From Brucella daejeonensis (GTDB taxonomy: Bacteria > Pseudomonadota > Alphaproteobacteria > Rhizobiales > Rhizobiaceae), in contig NZ_JACIJG010000015.1 of the NCBI RefSeq assembly GCF_014199265.1, forward strand, positions 1 through 64,000: DNA of 64,000 nucleotides, read 5' to 3'. Positions within the stretch are counted from its first letter, which is position 1; every line of letters starts with the position of its first letter. Under the pieces are notes generated by a model. The model was given only the letters and a program-made list of their open reading frames with translations. It did not search any database and was not told where the DNA came from. Below are positions 1 to 9,233 of the stretch, one piece after another. The translations under genes were made by a program, and so were the position numbers.

Positions 1-1
1 C

Positions 2-85
2 ATCGGCCACCTCGTCACAACCATCGAACCAGCCGAATGTTCAAACTACTTCGAAAGCGCCGGATACGCTTCCGTCAAAACCTGA
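2..85 (+). pseudogene. 3' end of an IS630-type transposase (cut by window edge)
   Basis: The second forward frame is open from the window edge and ends with 27 residues that include ECSNYFESAGYAS before a TGA at 83-85. An E-C-x-N-Y-F-x-x-A-G-Y ending is characteristic of the C-terminus of IS630-family (DDE_3) transposases of rhizobia and relatives. Only this tail is visible, so whether the element is intact cannot be told. Its right inverted repeat should lie just after position 85 but I could not define it without the left end. Confidence 0.65.
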
Positions 86-245
86 AAGGCTCTAAGCGCA
101 ACGCAGGCGGGTTTTGGGGAAACAGCCACTTGAACATCCATGCATGTCATGGACTTGTGACGTTTCTTCCTTTCTATGAAGTTGTGATATCGTGCCGGCA
201 CGAGACTGCCGATAACCGGCGTCCGCCCCAGCGAAGAGGAACAAA

Positions 246-1691
246 ATGGCGAAAGCGAAATGGCAAGTCTATGGCGAGATCACCGGCCCTGTAATCATGA
301 TCGGCTTCGGGTCGATCGGGCGCGGTACCCTGCCGCTGATTGAACGCCATTTCAAATTCGACCAGTCGCGGATGGTCGTGATCGACCCCAGCGAGGCCAA
401 TCGCAAGATACTCGACGACAAGGGCATTCGCTTCATCAAGGAAGCGATCACCAAGGACAATTACAAGAAGGTGCTCGGCCCCCTGATGAAAGGCGTCGAA
501 GGCCAGCCTTTCGTCGTCAATCTTTCGGTCGACACGGGATCGCTCGACCTTATGCGCTATAGCCGCGAGCAGGGCGCGCTTTATATCGACACCGTGGTGG
601 AGCCGTGGCTCGGATTCTACTTCGACGAGGAGGCGGACAATGCGTCGCGCACCAATTATGCCCTGCGCGAAACGGTGCGCGCCGAAAAGCGCCGGAACCC
701 CGGCGGTCCGACCGCCGTTTCCTGCTGCGGCGCCAATCCGGGCATGGTGTCCTGGTTCGTCAAGCAGGCGCTCGTCGATCTTGCCGGGGAACTGAAGCTC
801 AGCTTTACCGAACCGGCGGCGGAAGACCGTCACGGTTGGGCGAAGCTGATGAAAAAGGCCGGGGTGAAGGGCATTCATATCGCCGAGCGCGACACACAGC
901 GCGCCAGGGAGCCGAAGCCCTTCAACACGTTCTGGAATACCTGGTCCGTGGAAGGTTTCATCGCCGAAGGCCTACAACCCGCCGAGCTTGGCTGGGGCAG
1001 CCATGAAAAATGGATGCCGAAAAATGCCCGCAAGCAGAAAAAGGGCAACAAGGCCGCCATCTTCCTCGAACAGCCGGGCGGCAATACCCGCACGCGTACC
1101 TGGTGCCCGACGCTCGGCGCGCAATACGGTCTGCTGGTCACGCATAATGAAGCGATTTCGATTGCCGACTTTTTCACGCTGCGCGACAAGAAGGGCAAGC
1201 TCGACTATCGCCTGACCTGCCACTATGCCTATCATCCAAGCAATGACGCCATCCTGTCGCTGGACGAAATGTTCGGCGCGGGCGGCAAGGCCCAGCCCGT
1301 CCAGCATGTTCTGGAGGAAGATGAAATCCTCGATGGCTGCGACGAACTCGGCGTTCTGCTCTACGGTCACGACAAGAACGCCTACTGGTACGGCTCGCAA
1401 CTGACGGTCGAGGAAGCGCGCAAGCTTGCCCCTTATCAGAACGCCACCGGATTGCAGGTGTCGTCCGCCGTTCTGGCGGGGATGGTGTGGGCGCTGGAAA
1501 ATCCCGAAAGCGGGATCGTCGAAACGGATGAGATGGACTATCGCCGCTGCCTTGAGGTCCAGAAGCAGTATCTGGGGCCGGTGAACGGCTATTACACCGA
1601 CTGGACGCCGCTGGAAGGCCGAAGCCACCTGTTCAAGGAAGACCTAGACGTCAGGGACCCGTGGCAGTTCCGCAATATTCTGGTGCGCTAA
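246..1691 (+). CDS. hss: Homospermidine synthase
   Basis: The 481-residue protein makes sym-homospermidine from putrescine (or putrescine and spermidine) in an NAD-dependent, cytoplasmic reaction of polyamine metabolism. The N-terminus carries a Rossmann nucleotide-binding motif, MIGFGSIGRGT at residues 18-28, and the protein is collinear with the bacterial Hss family at its usual length of about 480. The ATG is preceded by AGAGGAA at a normal distance. It is followed by a strong terminator, so it is probably monocistronic. In many alphaproteobacteria an ornithine/lysine decarboxylase lies next to this gene. Here the upstream side is an insertion-sequence end instead, so local rearrangement is possible. 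The last codons and stop lie in an 18-bp tandem duplication. Confidence 0.93.
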   Translation: MAKAKWQVYGEITGPVIMIGFGSIGRGTLPLIERHFKFDQSRMVVIDPSEANRKILDDKGIRFIKEAITKDNYKKVLGPLMKGVEGQPFVVNLSVDTGSLDLMRYSREQGALYIDTVVEPWLGFYFDEEADNASRTNYALRETVRAEKRRNPGGPTAVSCCGANPGMVSWFVKQALVDLAGELKLSFTEPAAEDRHGWAKLMKKAGVKGIHIAERDTQRAREPKPFNTFWNTWSVEGFIAEGLQPAELGWGSHEKWMPKNARKQKKGNKAAIFLEQPGGNTRTRTWCPTLGAQYGLLVTHNEAISIADFFTLRDKKGKLDYRLTCHYAYHPSNDAILSLDEMFGAGGKAQPVQHVLEEDEILDGCDELGVLLYGHDKNAYWYGSQLTVEEARKLAPYQNATGLQVSSAVLAGMVWALENPESGIVETDEMDYRRCLEVQKQYLGPVNGYYTDWTPLEGRSHLFKEDLDVRDPWQFRNILVR

Positions 1692-1712
1692 ATCATTCTG
1701 GTGCGTTAAATC
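1677..1712 (+). repeat. 18-bp tandem duplication over the hss stop codon
   Basis: ATTCTGGTGCGCTAAATC at 1677-1694 is followed directly by the same 18 bases with one difference (C to T) at 1695-1712. The first copy contains the last codons and the stop of hss. The second would encode the same Ile-Leu-Val-Arg-stop, so the gene is protected if the first stop is lost. It looks like a recent slippage duplication. Confidence 0.85.
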
Positions 1713-1716
1713 GGCG

Positions 1717-1745
1717 CCGCCCGGTCTGAAAACCGGGCGGTTTTC
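1717..1745 (+). terminator. Rho-independent terminator of hss
   Basis: The arms CCGCCCGG (1717-1724) and CCGGGCGG (1733-1740) pair perfectly across an 8-nt loop and are followed by TTTT. The hairpin lies 26 bp after the hss stop. Confidence 0.85.
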
Positions 1746-1850
1746 ATTGAGGCAGTTTCGCAACAGTTTCGTTATCCTCACACATGGGGCTTGTTTTCGT
1801 GTAGATTTCAATACATCACACGTCATTATCCCCGAATGGAGAGCATGGAT

Positions 1851-2231
1851 ATGAAACGCTTCCGCATCATTGCCCCTCTTGCAGTCATGTCGCTGGCGTT
1901 GGCCGCGTGCGAAACGGCTGGCCCGATTGGCGGCAATGTCCCGGTCGTCTCGCGCGCGCCTGCCGGCATCGAAGGCAACTGGGTGGATCCGAACGGCATC
2001 ACCTCCTCGTTCAACGGGGGCATCTTCGAAACCCGCACAACCGACACCAACGAAAAGCTGGCCGAAGGCAACTATCGTTACCAGTCGCCGCAGCTTGTCG
2101 AAATCGACATGCGTTCCATCGTGCGCGGCACGACGTCGAAGGTCAATTGCGCGCTCGTTTCCCCGGCGCAGCTCAACTGCACCTCGTCCTCCGGCTCGCG
2201 CTTCTCGCTGACCCGCCGCGCCGCAGGATAA
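1851..2231 (+). CDS. omp10: Outer-membrane lipoprotein Omp10
   Basis: The 126-residue product matches the Brucella minor outer-membrane lipoprotein Omp10 in length and along its whole sequence. It begins MKRFRIIAP, has a hydrophobic signal and a lipobox, LALAAC, whose Cys is residue 20. The mature part, with GIEGNWVDPNGI and IVRGTTSKVNCALVSP, is the conserved Omp10 core. The Cys should be lipidated and the protein anchored in the outer membrane. I chose the ATG at 1851, preceded by GGAGAG, over an in-frame start 60 bases upstream because it puts the signal peptide at the N-terminus. The substitutions relative to the Brucella form as I remember it suggest an Ochrobactrum-type strain. It lies 138 bp upstream of hemH on the same strand. 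Confidence 0.9.
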   Translation: MKRFRIIAPLAVMSLALAACETAGPIGGNVPVVSRAPAGIEGNWVDPNGITSSFNGGIFETRTTDTNEKLAEGNYRYQSPQLVEIDMRSIVRGTTSKVNCALVSPAQLNCTSSSGSRFSLTRRAAG

Positions 2232-2369
2232 GCATCCGATATCCTGCGTAAATTTCAAATATCCACGGCGCGGCCAATATCCGCGCCGACCGGATTTCGG
2301 CAGCGACAATTGTCAGGATTGTAATTTGTCTTTTTTTCTCTAGTTTTCCGGCTGAACAGGAGTCGGAAG

Positions 2370-3422
2370 GTGAGTAAGATGGACAGAGTACATGAGAAAC
2401 CCGGCAGCGCGACCGGGCAGCAGGCGCAGGCAAGGCTTCCTAAAATCGGCGTCCTCCTGGTCAATCTCGGTACGCCGGACGGCACAGGCTATGGGCAGAT
2501 GCGCCGTTATCTGGCTGAATTCCTTTCCGATCGCCGCGTCATCGAATGGCCGCGCCTCATCTGGTATCCGATCCTTTACGGTATCGTCCTCAACACCCGC
2601 CCAAAGCGTTCCGGCAGGCTTTACGACCGCATCTGGAACCGCGAGATGAATGAATCTCCGCTGCGCACCTATACGCGCGCGCAGGGCGAGAAACTGGCCG
2701 CGGCGCTCGCCGACTATCCGAATGTCGTCGTGGACTGGGCCATGCGTTACGGCCAGCCCTCCATCGAAAGCGTGGCCGACCGTTTGTTGCAGCAGGGTTG
2801 CGAGCGCATCGTGATGTTCCCGCTCTATCCACAATATTCGGCCACCACCACGGCAACGGTGAACGACAAATTCTTCGAAGCGCTCATGAAAAAGCGTTTC
2901 CAGCCCAGCGTCCGCGTCGTGCCCTCCTATGAGGCGGAGCCGGTTTATATCGAGGCGCTGGCGCGCTCCATCGAGAGCCACCTGGCGACACTTTCCTTCA
3001 AGCCGGAAGTGATCCTCGCATCCTATCACGGCATCCCGAAGAGCTATTCGGAAAAGGGCGATCCCTATCGCCAGCAGTGCCTTGAGACGTCACGCCTGCT
3101 GCGAGAGAGGCTCGGCCTCGATGAAAACCGGTTCCGCTCGACGTTCCAGTCGCGTTTCGGCCCGGAAGAATGGCTCCAGCCCTATACGGACGAAACCGTG
3201 GAAGAGCTGGCCCGGCAGGGGGTGAAGTCGATGGCGGTGCTCAATCCGGGCTTTGTCGCCGATTGTCTGGAAACCGTGGACGAGATCGGCCATGAAGCCG
3301 CAGAAGCATTTATGAGAAGTGGCGGCGAGAACTTCAGCCATATTCCCTGCCTCAACGACAGCGAGAACGGCATGAAGGTGATCGAAACGCTGGTTCGCCG
3401 CGAATTGACGGGATGGGTGTAA
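2370..3422 (+). CDS. hemH: Ferrochelatase
   Basis: HemH inserts Fe2+ into protoporphyrin IX, the last step of protoheme synthesis, at the inner face of the membrane. The 350-residue protein has the family start GVLLVNLGTPD (about residues 26-36) and the active-site signature SYHGIPKSYSEKGDPY with the metal-binding His (about residue 217). A GTG start at 2370 is used here. An ATG nine bases downstream is an alternative, and AGGAGT lies upstream of both. Omp10 precedes it on the same strand without a visible terminator, so the two may be cotranscribed. The gene is followed directly by a perfect palindrome. Confidence 0.93.
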   Translation: MSKMDRVHEKPGSATGQQAQARLPKIGVLLVNLGTPDGTGYGQMRRYLAEFLSDRRVIEWPRLIWYPILYGIVLNTRPKRSGRLYDRIWNREMNESPLRTYTRAQGEKLAAALADYPNVVVDWAMRYGQPSIESVADRLLQQGCERIVMFPLYPQYSATTTATVNDKFFEALMKKRFQPSVRVVPSYEAEPVYIEALARSIESHLATLSFKPEVILASYHGIPKSYSEKGDPYRQQCLETSRLLRERLGLDENRFRSTFQSRFGPEEWLQPYTDETVEELARQGVKSMAVLNPGFVADCLETVDEIGHEAAEAFMRSGGENFSHIPCLNDSENGMKVIETLVRRELTGWV

Positions 3423-3424
3423 TA

Positions 3425-3471
3425 TAAGGGAATAGGGGAGTAGGTTAAAAACATACTCCCCTATTCCCTTA
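3425..3471. repeat. 18-bp palindrome of the GGGAGTA type, terminator-like
   Basis: The arms at 3425-3442 and 3454-3471 are perfect reverse complements over 18 bp and enclose an 11-nt loop. The core reads AGGGAATAGGGGAGTA. The palindrome begins three bases after the hemH stop. A hairpin this stable could act as a terminator or mRNA stabiliser, but there is no T-run. The same GGGGAGTA word recurs in the gap after the NfeD gene. Confidence 0.8.
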
Positions 3472-3506
3472 CTCACCTACTCCCCTAACGGACGAGAGAC
3501 AACACC

Positions 3507-4505
3507 ATGACAGGCTTCGACATCACGCTGCTCATTCTGGCCGCACTGGTTCTGGCGACGCTGTTTGCCGGCATCAAGACCGTGCCGCAGGGGTTCAATT
3601 ACACGGTCGAGCGGTTCGGGCGCTATACGCGCACGCTCAATCCCGGCCTGAGCCTCATCGTACCCTTCTTCGACCGTATCGGTGCGCGCCTCAACATGAT
3701 GGAGCAGGTGCTGGACGTGCCGACGCAGGAGGTCATCACCCGCGACAATGCCATTGTCGGCGTGGATGGCGTCGCCTTCTATCAGGTGCTGAATGCAGCG
3801 CAGGCCGCCTATCAGGTGGCGAACCTGCAATATGCGATCCTCAATCTCACCATGACCAATATCCGCACCGTCATGGGATCGATGGACCTGGATGAGCTTC
3901 TGTCCAATCGCGATGCGATCAACGACCGCCTGCTGCGCGTCGTCGATGAAGCGGCCCAACCGTGGGGCATCAAGATGACCCGCGTGGAAATCAAGGACAT
4001 CAATCCGCCGGATGATATCGTCAATTCGATGGCGCGCCAGATGAAAGCCGAGCGCGACAAGCGCGCGCAGGTTCTGGAAGCCGAAGGCGACCGCAACGCG
4101 CAGATTCTGCGCGCGGAAGGCCAGAAGCAGTCGCAGATTCTCGAAGCCGAAGGCAAGCTGGAAGCCGCCAGGCGCGAGGCGGAAGCGCGCGAGCGTCTGG
4201 CCGAAGCGGAAGCGAAGGCAACCACGCTGGTTTCCGACGCCGTCTCCAATGGCAATGTGCAGGCGCTCAACTATTTCGTTGCACAGAAATATACCGAAGC
4301 GCTCGGCAATATCGCCAGCGCGAAGAATCAGAAGGTCGTGCTGATGCCGCTTGAAGCAAGCTCGCTCATCGGTTCGCTTGGCGGTATCGGCGCCATTGCG
4401 AAAGAAGTCTTCGGCGACGGCGGCAGTCCAGTCGATCCGACGCCGCAGCCGCCAGCCAGCTCGCGCCCGCGCTCTCGCAGCGTTCCCCCTGCCGGGCGCA
4501 GCTGA
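3507..4505 (+). CDS. SPFH/band-7 membrane protein (QmcA/stomatin type)
   Basis: The 332-residue protein starts with one membrane segment (about residues 5-22), followed by an SPFH domain (about 25-190, with [16 protein letters not shown] near its start) and a charged Glu/Ala/Arg-rich coiled coil (about 175-255, [20 protein letters not shown]). A Pro/Ser-rich tail ends it. Such proteins form large oligomers on the inner membrane and are implicated in membrane organisation and protease control. The next gene, 20 bp away, encodes an NfeD protein, and this SPFH plus NfeD pairing is conserved across bacteria and supports the assignment. The biochemical role here is not known. Confidence 0.88.
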   Translation: MTGFDITLLILAALVLATLFAGIKTVPQGFNYTVERFGRYTRTLNPGLSLIVPFFDRIGARLNMMEQVLDVPTQEVITRDNAIVGVDGVAFYQVLNAAQAAYQVANLQYAILNLTMTNIRTVMGSMDLDELLSNRDAINDRLLRVVDEAAQPWGIKMTRVEIKDINPPDDIVNSMARQMKAERDKRAQVLEAEGDRNAQILRAEGQKQSQILEAEGKLEAARREAEARERLAEAEAKATTLVSDAVSNGNVQALNYFVAQKYTEALGNIASAKNQKVVLMPLEASSLIGSLGGIGAIAKEVFGDGGSPVDPTPQPPASSRPRSRSVPPAGRS

Positions 4506-4525
4506 ACGTTTACCGGAGAGGCGCC

Positions 4526-4987
4526 ATGATCATCGAATTTCTGGCCGGTCTCGGCATCTGGAACTGGCTCGTTTTCGGGCTGGTTCTGCTCATCCTCGAA
4601 CTTCTGGCGCCCGGCTTCTTCTTCATCTGGTTCGGGCTTGCCGCACTTGTAACGGGCGCGCTTGCCTTCCTGCTGTCCTCGACGGCAGGTTTCGGCTGGC
4701 AGTTACAGACCATCGTCTTCCTGGTTCTGGCGGTGATTTTCGTTCTGATGGGGCGCCGTATTTTCGGTTCGCGCGGCAACGATGCCGACGAACCCTTGCT
4801 CAACCGTCGCGGCGAGCAACTCGTCGGCCAACGGGCCACGCTGACGGAACCCATCATCAACGGCCGCGGCCGCATTCGCATCTACGATACGACCTGGCGC
4901 ATAAAAGGACCCGACCTGCCCGCAGGAACGGAAGTGCGTGTGGTGGCTTTCGATCCGGTGACGCTGGAGATTGAAATAGGGGAGTAG
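4526..4987 (+). CDS. NfeD family membrane protein
   Basis: The 153-residue protein has three closely spaced hydrophobic segments in residues 5-75, then a small beta-barrel (OB-fold) domain in residues 90-153 with RGEQLVGQRATLTEPI and GRGRIRIYDTTW, the NfeD C-terminal pattern. It is the short class without the ClpP-like protease part. GAGAGG lies upstream of the ATG. It pairs with the upstream SPFH protein, and the two probably act as one membrane complex. Its stop codon TAG is itself part of a GGGGAGTA repeat run. Confidence 0.88.
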   Translation: MIIEFLAGLGIWNWLVFGLVLLILELLAPGFFFIWFGLAALVTGALAFLLSSTAGFGWQLQTIVFLVLAVIFVLMGRRIFGSRGNDADEPLLNRRGEQLVGQRATLTEPIINGRGRIRIYDTTWRIKGPDLPAGTEVRVVAFDPVTLEIEIGE

Positions 4988-5063
4988 GGGAGTAGGGGAG
5001 TATGTTTCGGCAAGCACGAAGTGTAACCTGACCTACTCCCTTATTCCCTACTCACTTACTCCC
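4978..5063. repeat. GGGGAGTA repeat cluster with inverted counterpart
   Basis: From 4978 to about 5002 the octamer GGGGAGTA occurs three times in tandem. From about 5033 to 5063 the complementary words TACTCCC, TATTCCC, TACTCAC and TTACTCCC follow, so the gap can fold on itself around a 30-nt loop. The cluster overlaps the nfeD stop and touches the stop of the convergent kdsD gene. It is the same family as the palindrome after hemH. Confidence 0.7.
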
Positions 5064-6107
5064 TTAAGCCGCCCCAATCCGCAGCAGATCGTGAAAATGC
5101 ACCAGCCCGACGGGGCGGTTTGCCTCGATCACGATCAGCGCGCCGATGTGATTCTCATTGATCGTGCTGAGCGCAGCCGTGGCCAGCATGTTCTGGTCTA
5201 TCGTTTTCGGGTCGCGTGTCATGATGTCATCGACCGCAAGCGAAGCGAGGTTGCGGCTCAGATTGCGGGAAATGTCGCCGTCCGTGACGATGCCCGCCAG
5301 TTCGCCTCCTTCGCCGATGACCACGACGCAGCCGAAACTCTTCTGCGCCAGCACCTTCATTGCATCCTGCATGGACGTACCGGTATTCACAAGCGGCAGG
5401 CGCTCGCCACGATGCATGATATCGCGGATATGGATAAGGCTGGCGCCAAGCGAGCCGCCGGGGTGGAAGGTCTTGAAGTCACTCGGCGTAAAGCCGCGCG
5501 CTTCCAGAAGCGCAATCGCCAGCGCATCGCCGATGGCAAGCTGCATCATGGTCGATGTCGTGGGCGCCAGACCATGCGGACAGGCTTCAGCCGTTTTCGG
5601 CAGAAGCAATACGACATCCGCCGCGCGGCCAAGCGCGGATTCCGCGCGCGAGGTGACCGCGATCAAAGGGATGCGGAAACGTCGCGAATAATTGACGATA
5701 CCCTTCAGCTCAGCCGTTTCACCCGACCATGAAATGGCAAGAATGACATCGTCGCGCCCGATCATGCCAAGATCGCCATGATTGGCTTCCGCCGAATGAA
5801 CGAAAAATGCCGATGTGCCGGTGGAAGCGAAGGTTGCAGCCAGCTTTGAGCCGATATGTCCGCTCTTGCCGACGCCTGTGACCACGAGACGCCCCCGCGA
5901 AGCGACAATACGCTTCACCGCCTCGACGAACGGACCGGAAAGACCGTCGTTCAATGCGTCTTCGAGCGCGGCAAGCCCCGCATTCTCAGTCTTGATGGTG
6001 CGCAGCGCCGAAGCGATGGCCGCTTCTGCCTCTGCCGGCGGGAGGATCTGGTCGAGCTTTTCCATGGCGGCAAGGGTTAACTTCTTCGTGGCGCGTTGTC
6101 CAAACAT
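5064..6107 (-). CDS. kdsD: Arabinose-5-phosphate isomerase (KpsF/GutQ/KdsD type)
   Basis: The enzyme interconverts D-ribulose 5-phosphate and D-arabinose 5-phosphate, the first step of Kdo synthesis for lipopolysaccharide. The 347-residue protein has an N-terminal SIS sugar-isomerase domain (about residues 50-185, with VVTGVGKSGHIGSKLAATFASTGT) and two CBS domains at the C-terminus (about 215-345, starting IRDIMHRGERLPLV and VDDIMTRDPKTIDQ), the full KdsD layout. The first ATG at 6107 has only a weak ribosome site. An internal ATG at 6065 (MEKLDQ) is possible and would remove 14 residues. It is convergent with nfeD and divergent from the beta-barrel gene. Confidence 0.9.
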   Translation of the reverse strand: MFGQRATKKLTLAAMEKLDQILPPAEAEAAIASALRTIKTENAGLAALEDALNDGLSGPFVEAVKRIVASRGRLVVTGVGKSGHIGSKLAATFASTGTSAFFVHSAEANHGDLGMIGRDDVILAISWSGETAELKGIVNYSRRFRIPLIAVTSRAESALGRAADVVLLLPKTAEACPHGLAPTTSTMMQLAIGDALAIALLEARGFTPSDFKTFHPGGSLGASLIHIRDIMHRGERLPLVNTGTSMQDAMKVLAQKSFGCVVVIGEGGELAGIVTDGDISRNLSRNLASLAVDDIMTRDPKTIDQNMLATAALSTINENHIGALIVIEANRPVGLVHFHDLLRIGAA

Positions 6108-6217
6108 TTGTTCGATCCCGATATTTCAACAACCCGCTCGTTCTTCGACGGCAACCAAGAATTAACCATGTGCCTTTACCGTTCGTCTACCACGTTGCGA
6201 CGGTTTGAAAACACGAC

Positions 6218-7825
6218 ATGCTTTTTGCCAAGGCCCTATCCGGCGGTTCGACGCCCATTGCCCGCAGGCTGCGATGCCTGTTGCTGACGGGCGTGGCGAT
6301 GGCAATCGGTCACGGCCCCTCCCTTGCCCAGAATGCCTACCTGCGCGGAAGCGTTGCCGAGGATGTGCTTTCCGCCTCTTCGCCGGAAACGCTCGCAACC
6401 CGCGGCCTTGCCGCGCCCGGCTATGAGGGCGGCTCTGCGGACGCGGCGGACATGGCGGACGACGGCTATACGCCGCCGGAGACCCCCGCCGCGACCGGAC
6501 CTGCTTCCCAGCCAGGAAGCCAGGCTGCGACCCAGCCCGTTCCCCTACCGCAGGATCGCGAGACTTCAGGGCCCGACAATATGCGTGTCGGCTCCATCAA
6601 TACCGAAGCGGACAACGCGACGGGCCGCGCCCAGCGGGAGAATCTTCGTCAGGCGCCGGAGCAGGGTCGCGGCGGCGGCACGCAGGAAACCGATCCCTTT
6701 GCGCCGGTCGGCATTCGCACCGGATCGTTCATTCTGCGGCCATCGCTGGAACAGGGCATAAGGGCAACGACCAACGGCGACAACAGCGCGTCAGGCTCCA
6801 GCGCCGTGCTCAATGAAACGACCCTGCGGCTCAATGCACAGTCGGACTGGTCGCGTCATCAGGCAATGCTCGATGCGTCAGGCACCTGGAGCAAGTCCAT
6901 TTCGGGCGAAGACGTCTCCGAACCGCAGATCGATATTCAGGGCCGGCTACGCCTGGATCTTGGCGACCAGACGACGGTCAATACCGGCGCGGGCTATCGC
7001 CTGCGCCGCGAAAGCGCGTCGAGTCCCAACGGGGTCGTGGGTGCGCTGAAACGCCCGCTCGTGCATACGTTCAACGGAGAACTCGGTGTCGAACGCGACC
7101 TGGGACTTCTCTTCGGTGGCGTGACCGGCCGGGTCGAACACGACATGTATGGCGACGCGGAACTGGCCTCCGGCGGTTCCGTCAGCCAGAAGGACCGCGA
7201 CAACACCTATGCGAGCATAACCCTGCGCGGCGGCTTTGCATTGTCGGCCGCGCTCAAGCCTTTCGCCGAAGTGGAACTGGGCAAGCGTATCTTCGACGAA
7301 AAGGTGGACAGCAACGGCTATGAGCGCAGCGGATCGCAATTCGCGCTGCGCGGCGGCCTGATAGTCGATATGGGCGAGAAGCTGAACGGGGAATTCGCCG
7401 CCGGTTATATGCGCGCCAATAGCGACGATCCACGGCTCGGCAATGTCAGCGGTCCATCGATCAATGCGGCGCTGAACTGGTCCCCGCTGCGCGGCACCGA
7501 CGTGCGTCTGTTTGCGCAGACCATGGTCGACAGCTCGACCTCACCGGGAATCACCGGGTCGCTCCTGCATTTTGCCAGCCTCGATGTGACACGCCAGATT
7601 CGCTCCGATCTGAGCCTCAACGGCAGGCTGGACGCGAATATACGCCAGAACAAGGACGGTACAGGAACCGACTACACGATCGGGGCGCAGATCGGCGCCA
7701 CCTACTGGATCAACCGTTTCGTCGGGCTGGATGCGCGGCTTCGCCATGAATTCCTGACGAGCAAGGTGTCCGGCCGTGAATATAAATCTGACAGCATCTA
7801 TCTGGGCGTGAAGGTCCAGCGATAG
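6218..7825 (+). CDS. Outer-membrane beta-barrel protein (BBP2_2/OMP_b-brl type)
   Basis: The 535-residue exported protein has a signal peptide with hydrophobic core CLLLTGVAMAIG and likely cleavage after LAQ (about residue 38). A low-complexity Ala/Pro/Gln segment (about 60-155) follows. The rest (about 165-535) is a succession of amphipathic strands rich in Gly, Thr, Asp and aromatics and ends SIYLGVKVQR, as in rhizobial putative beta-barrel porin 2 proteins. No function is assigned in this family beyond outer-membrane location. The gene is divergent from kdsD across about 110 bp and ends in a bidirectional terminator shared with galU. Confidence 0.75.
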   Translation: MLFAKALSGGSTPIARRLRCLLLTGVAMAIGHGPSLAQNAYLRGSVAEDVLSASSPETLATRGLAAPGYEGGSADAADMADDGYTPPETPAATGPASQPGSQAATQPVPLPQDRETSGPDNMRVGSINTEADNATGRAQRENLRQAPEQGRGGGTQETDPFAPVGIRTGSFILRPSLEQGIRATTNGDNSASGSSAVLNETTLRLNAQSDWSRHQAMLDASGTWSKSISGEDVSEPQIDIQGRLRLDLGDQTTVNTGAGYRLRRESASSPNGVVGALKRPLVHTFNGELGVERDLGLLFGGVTGRVEHDMYGDAELASGGSVSQKDRDNTYASITLRGGFALSAALKPFAEVELGKRIFDEKVDSNGYERSGSQFALRGGLIVDMGEKLNGEFAAGYMRANSDDPRLGNVSGPSINAALNWSPLRGTDVRLFAQTMVDSSTSPGITGSLLHFASLDVTRQIRSDLSLNGRLDANIRQNKDGTGTDYTIGAQIGATYWINRFVGLDARLRHEFLTSKVSGREYKSDSIYLGVKVQR

Positions 7826-7838
7826 TTTCACCCGGATC

Positions 7839-7873
7839 AAAAACCCCGCCTTCCTTGCGGAAAGCGGGGTTCG
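7839..7873. terminator. Bidirectional terminator between beta-barrel gene and galU
   Basis: AACCCCGC (7842-7849) and GCGGGGTT (7864-7871) pair across a 14-nt loop. An A-run precedes the stem, which serves the - strand galU transcript. The gap is convergent, so one hairpin can serve both genes. Confidence 0.75.
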
Positions 7874-7904
7874 AAACGCACAGGTCGCTGTTCGGTTCAG
7901 GCTC

Positions 7905-8798
7905 TCAGGCGGGCTTGACGCTATTCAGCAGGTGGCCGATGGAGTGTTCCACCGAGGGGCGAATATCGTTCCGCCACAGCGCGAAGGCGATATTGGCCTC
8001 GATGAAGCCAGCCTTGGAACCGCAGTCGAAGGTCAGGCCCTGATAGTTGAAGCCGAAGAATTTCTGGGCGTCGGCAAGCTTCAGCATGGCATCGGTCAAC
8101 TGGATTTCGTTGCCCGCGCCCTTTTCCTGCTTGCTCAGCAGTTCGAAGATTTCCGGCTGCAGAATATAGCGCCCGTTGATGTAGAGATTGGACGGCGCCG
8201 TACCCTTGGCGGGCTTTTCGACCATCTGCGTGATCTCGAAGCCGCTGCCGACGGCGGCGCCCTTGCCGACGATGCCGTATTTATGAGCCTCGTCCGGGTC
8301 GCACTCTTGCACGGCGACGACGTTGCCGCCGGTCTTTTCGTAAAGCTCGACCATTTCCTTCAGGCAGCCCTTTTTGGACTGCATGACCATGTCCGGCAAC
8401 AGGAGGGCGAACGGTTCATCGCCGACCAGTTCACGCGCGCACCAGACCGCGTGGCCGAGGCCGAGAGGCACCTGCTGGCGCGTGAAACTCGTCGTCCCCG
8501 GCTGCGGCTGGAGATCCTGAAGATGTTCCAGTTCCGCCGTCTTGCCGCGTTCGGCCAGCGTGGAGTAAAGCTCGACCTGCGCATCGAAATAATCTTCGAT
8601 GACCGCCTTGTTGCGCCCTGTGACGAAGATCAGATGTTCGATACCGGCTTCACGCGCCTCATCGACCACATACTGGATGACGGGCTTGTCCACGACCGTC
8701 AGCATTTCCTTTGGAATGGATTTGGTAGCGGGCAGGAAGCGGGTGCCAAGGCCCGCGACTGGGAATACTGCCTTGCGGATTTTCCGGATCGAACTCAT
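7905..8798 (-). CDS. galU: UTP-glucose-1-phosphate uridylyltransferase
   Basis: GalU makes UDP-glucose from UTP and glucose 1-phosphate in the cytoplasm and feeds cell-envelope glycans and osmoregulated glucans. The 297-residue product begins [16 protein letters not shown], with the nucleotidyltransferase signature [18 protein letters not shown] at residues 17-34 and catalytic Lys in TKSIPKEM. Length is typical for GalU. I chose the ATG at 8798 because GAGGAGAGGA directly precedes it. An upstream in-frame ATG would add 18 residues not seen in the family. Confidence 0.94.
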   Translation of the reverse strand: MSSIRKIRKAVFPVAGLGTRFLPATKSIPKEMLTVVDKPVIQYVVDEAREAGIEHLIFVTGRNKAVIEDYFDAQVELYSTLAERGKTAELEHLQDLQPQPGTTSFTRQQVPLGLGHAVWCARELVGDEPFALLLPDMVMQSKKGCLKEMVELYEKTGGNVVAVQECDPDEAHKYGIVGKGAAVGSGFEITQMVEKPAKGTAPSNLYINGRYILQPEIFELLSKQEKGAGNEIQLTDAMLKLADAQKFFGFNYQGLTFDCGSKAGFIEANIAFALWRNDIRPSVEHSIGHLLNSVKPA

Positions 8799-9233
8799 TC
8801 CTCTCCTCGACTTCACTAGAATTACTCGCAGCCAAATGCGACCATTCGGCAAAAGCGCTTTAAGGTCTAACCTTAATTAGGATTGCTATCAAAGCATTGA
8901 AACGACTGGAGTTCAAATAAGGCCTTTTCATTAAAGAACTAAGAAATTGCAGGAAGTACCCCATCACATTCGATGACCCGACCTTAATGTTGCTTGATTC
9001 AAATATTGTTCGAAACTCCGGCCAAATTTTCCGGGACAATCGCGATGGTAAACCAATTGCTAACCGACAGGCTCTAAATTGATCGTTCGACGGTTCGGTC
9101 CGAGAATTTATGCTGGCTCCAACTCAACACGGGATGGTATTAAGTGGTTAATGCAATCTCGAGCAAGCAAAACGGGGATCGAATAAAAACGCGCCGGTAT
9201 CGGCGAAATTTGATTGCACAAGGGAAACACAGA
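8799..9233. other. Divergent intergenic region galU / lytic transglycosylase
   Basis: This 435-bp stretch is clearly more AT-rich than its surroundings and must carry the promoters of both divergent genes. A small dyad, AAGGT-CTA-ACCTT, lies near 8862-8874. I see no convincing gene or RNA structure in it. Confidence 0.5.
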
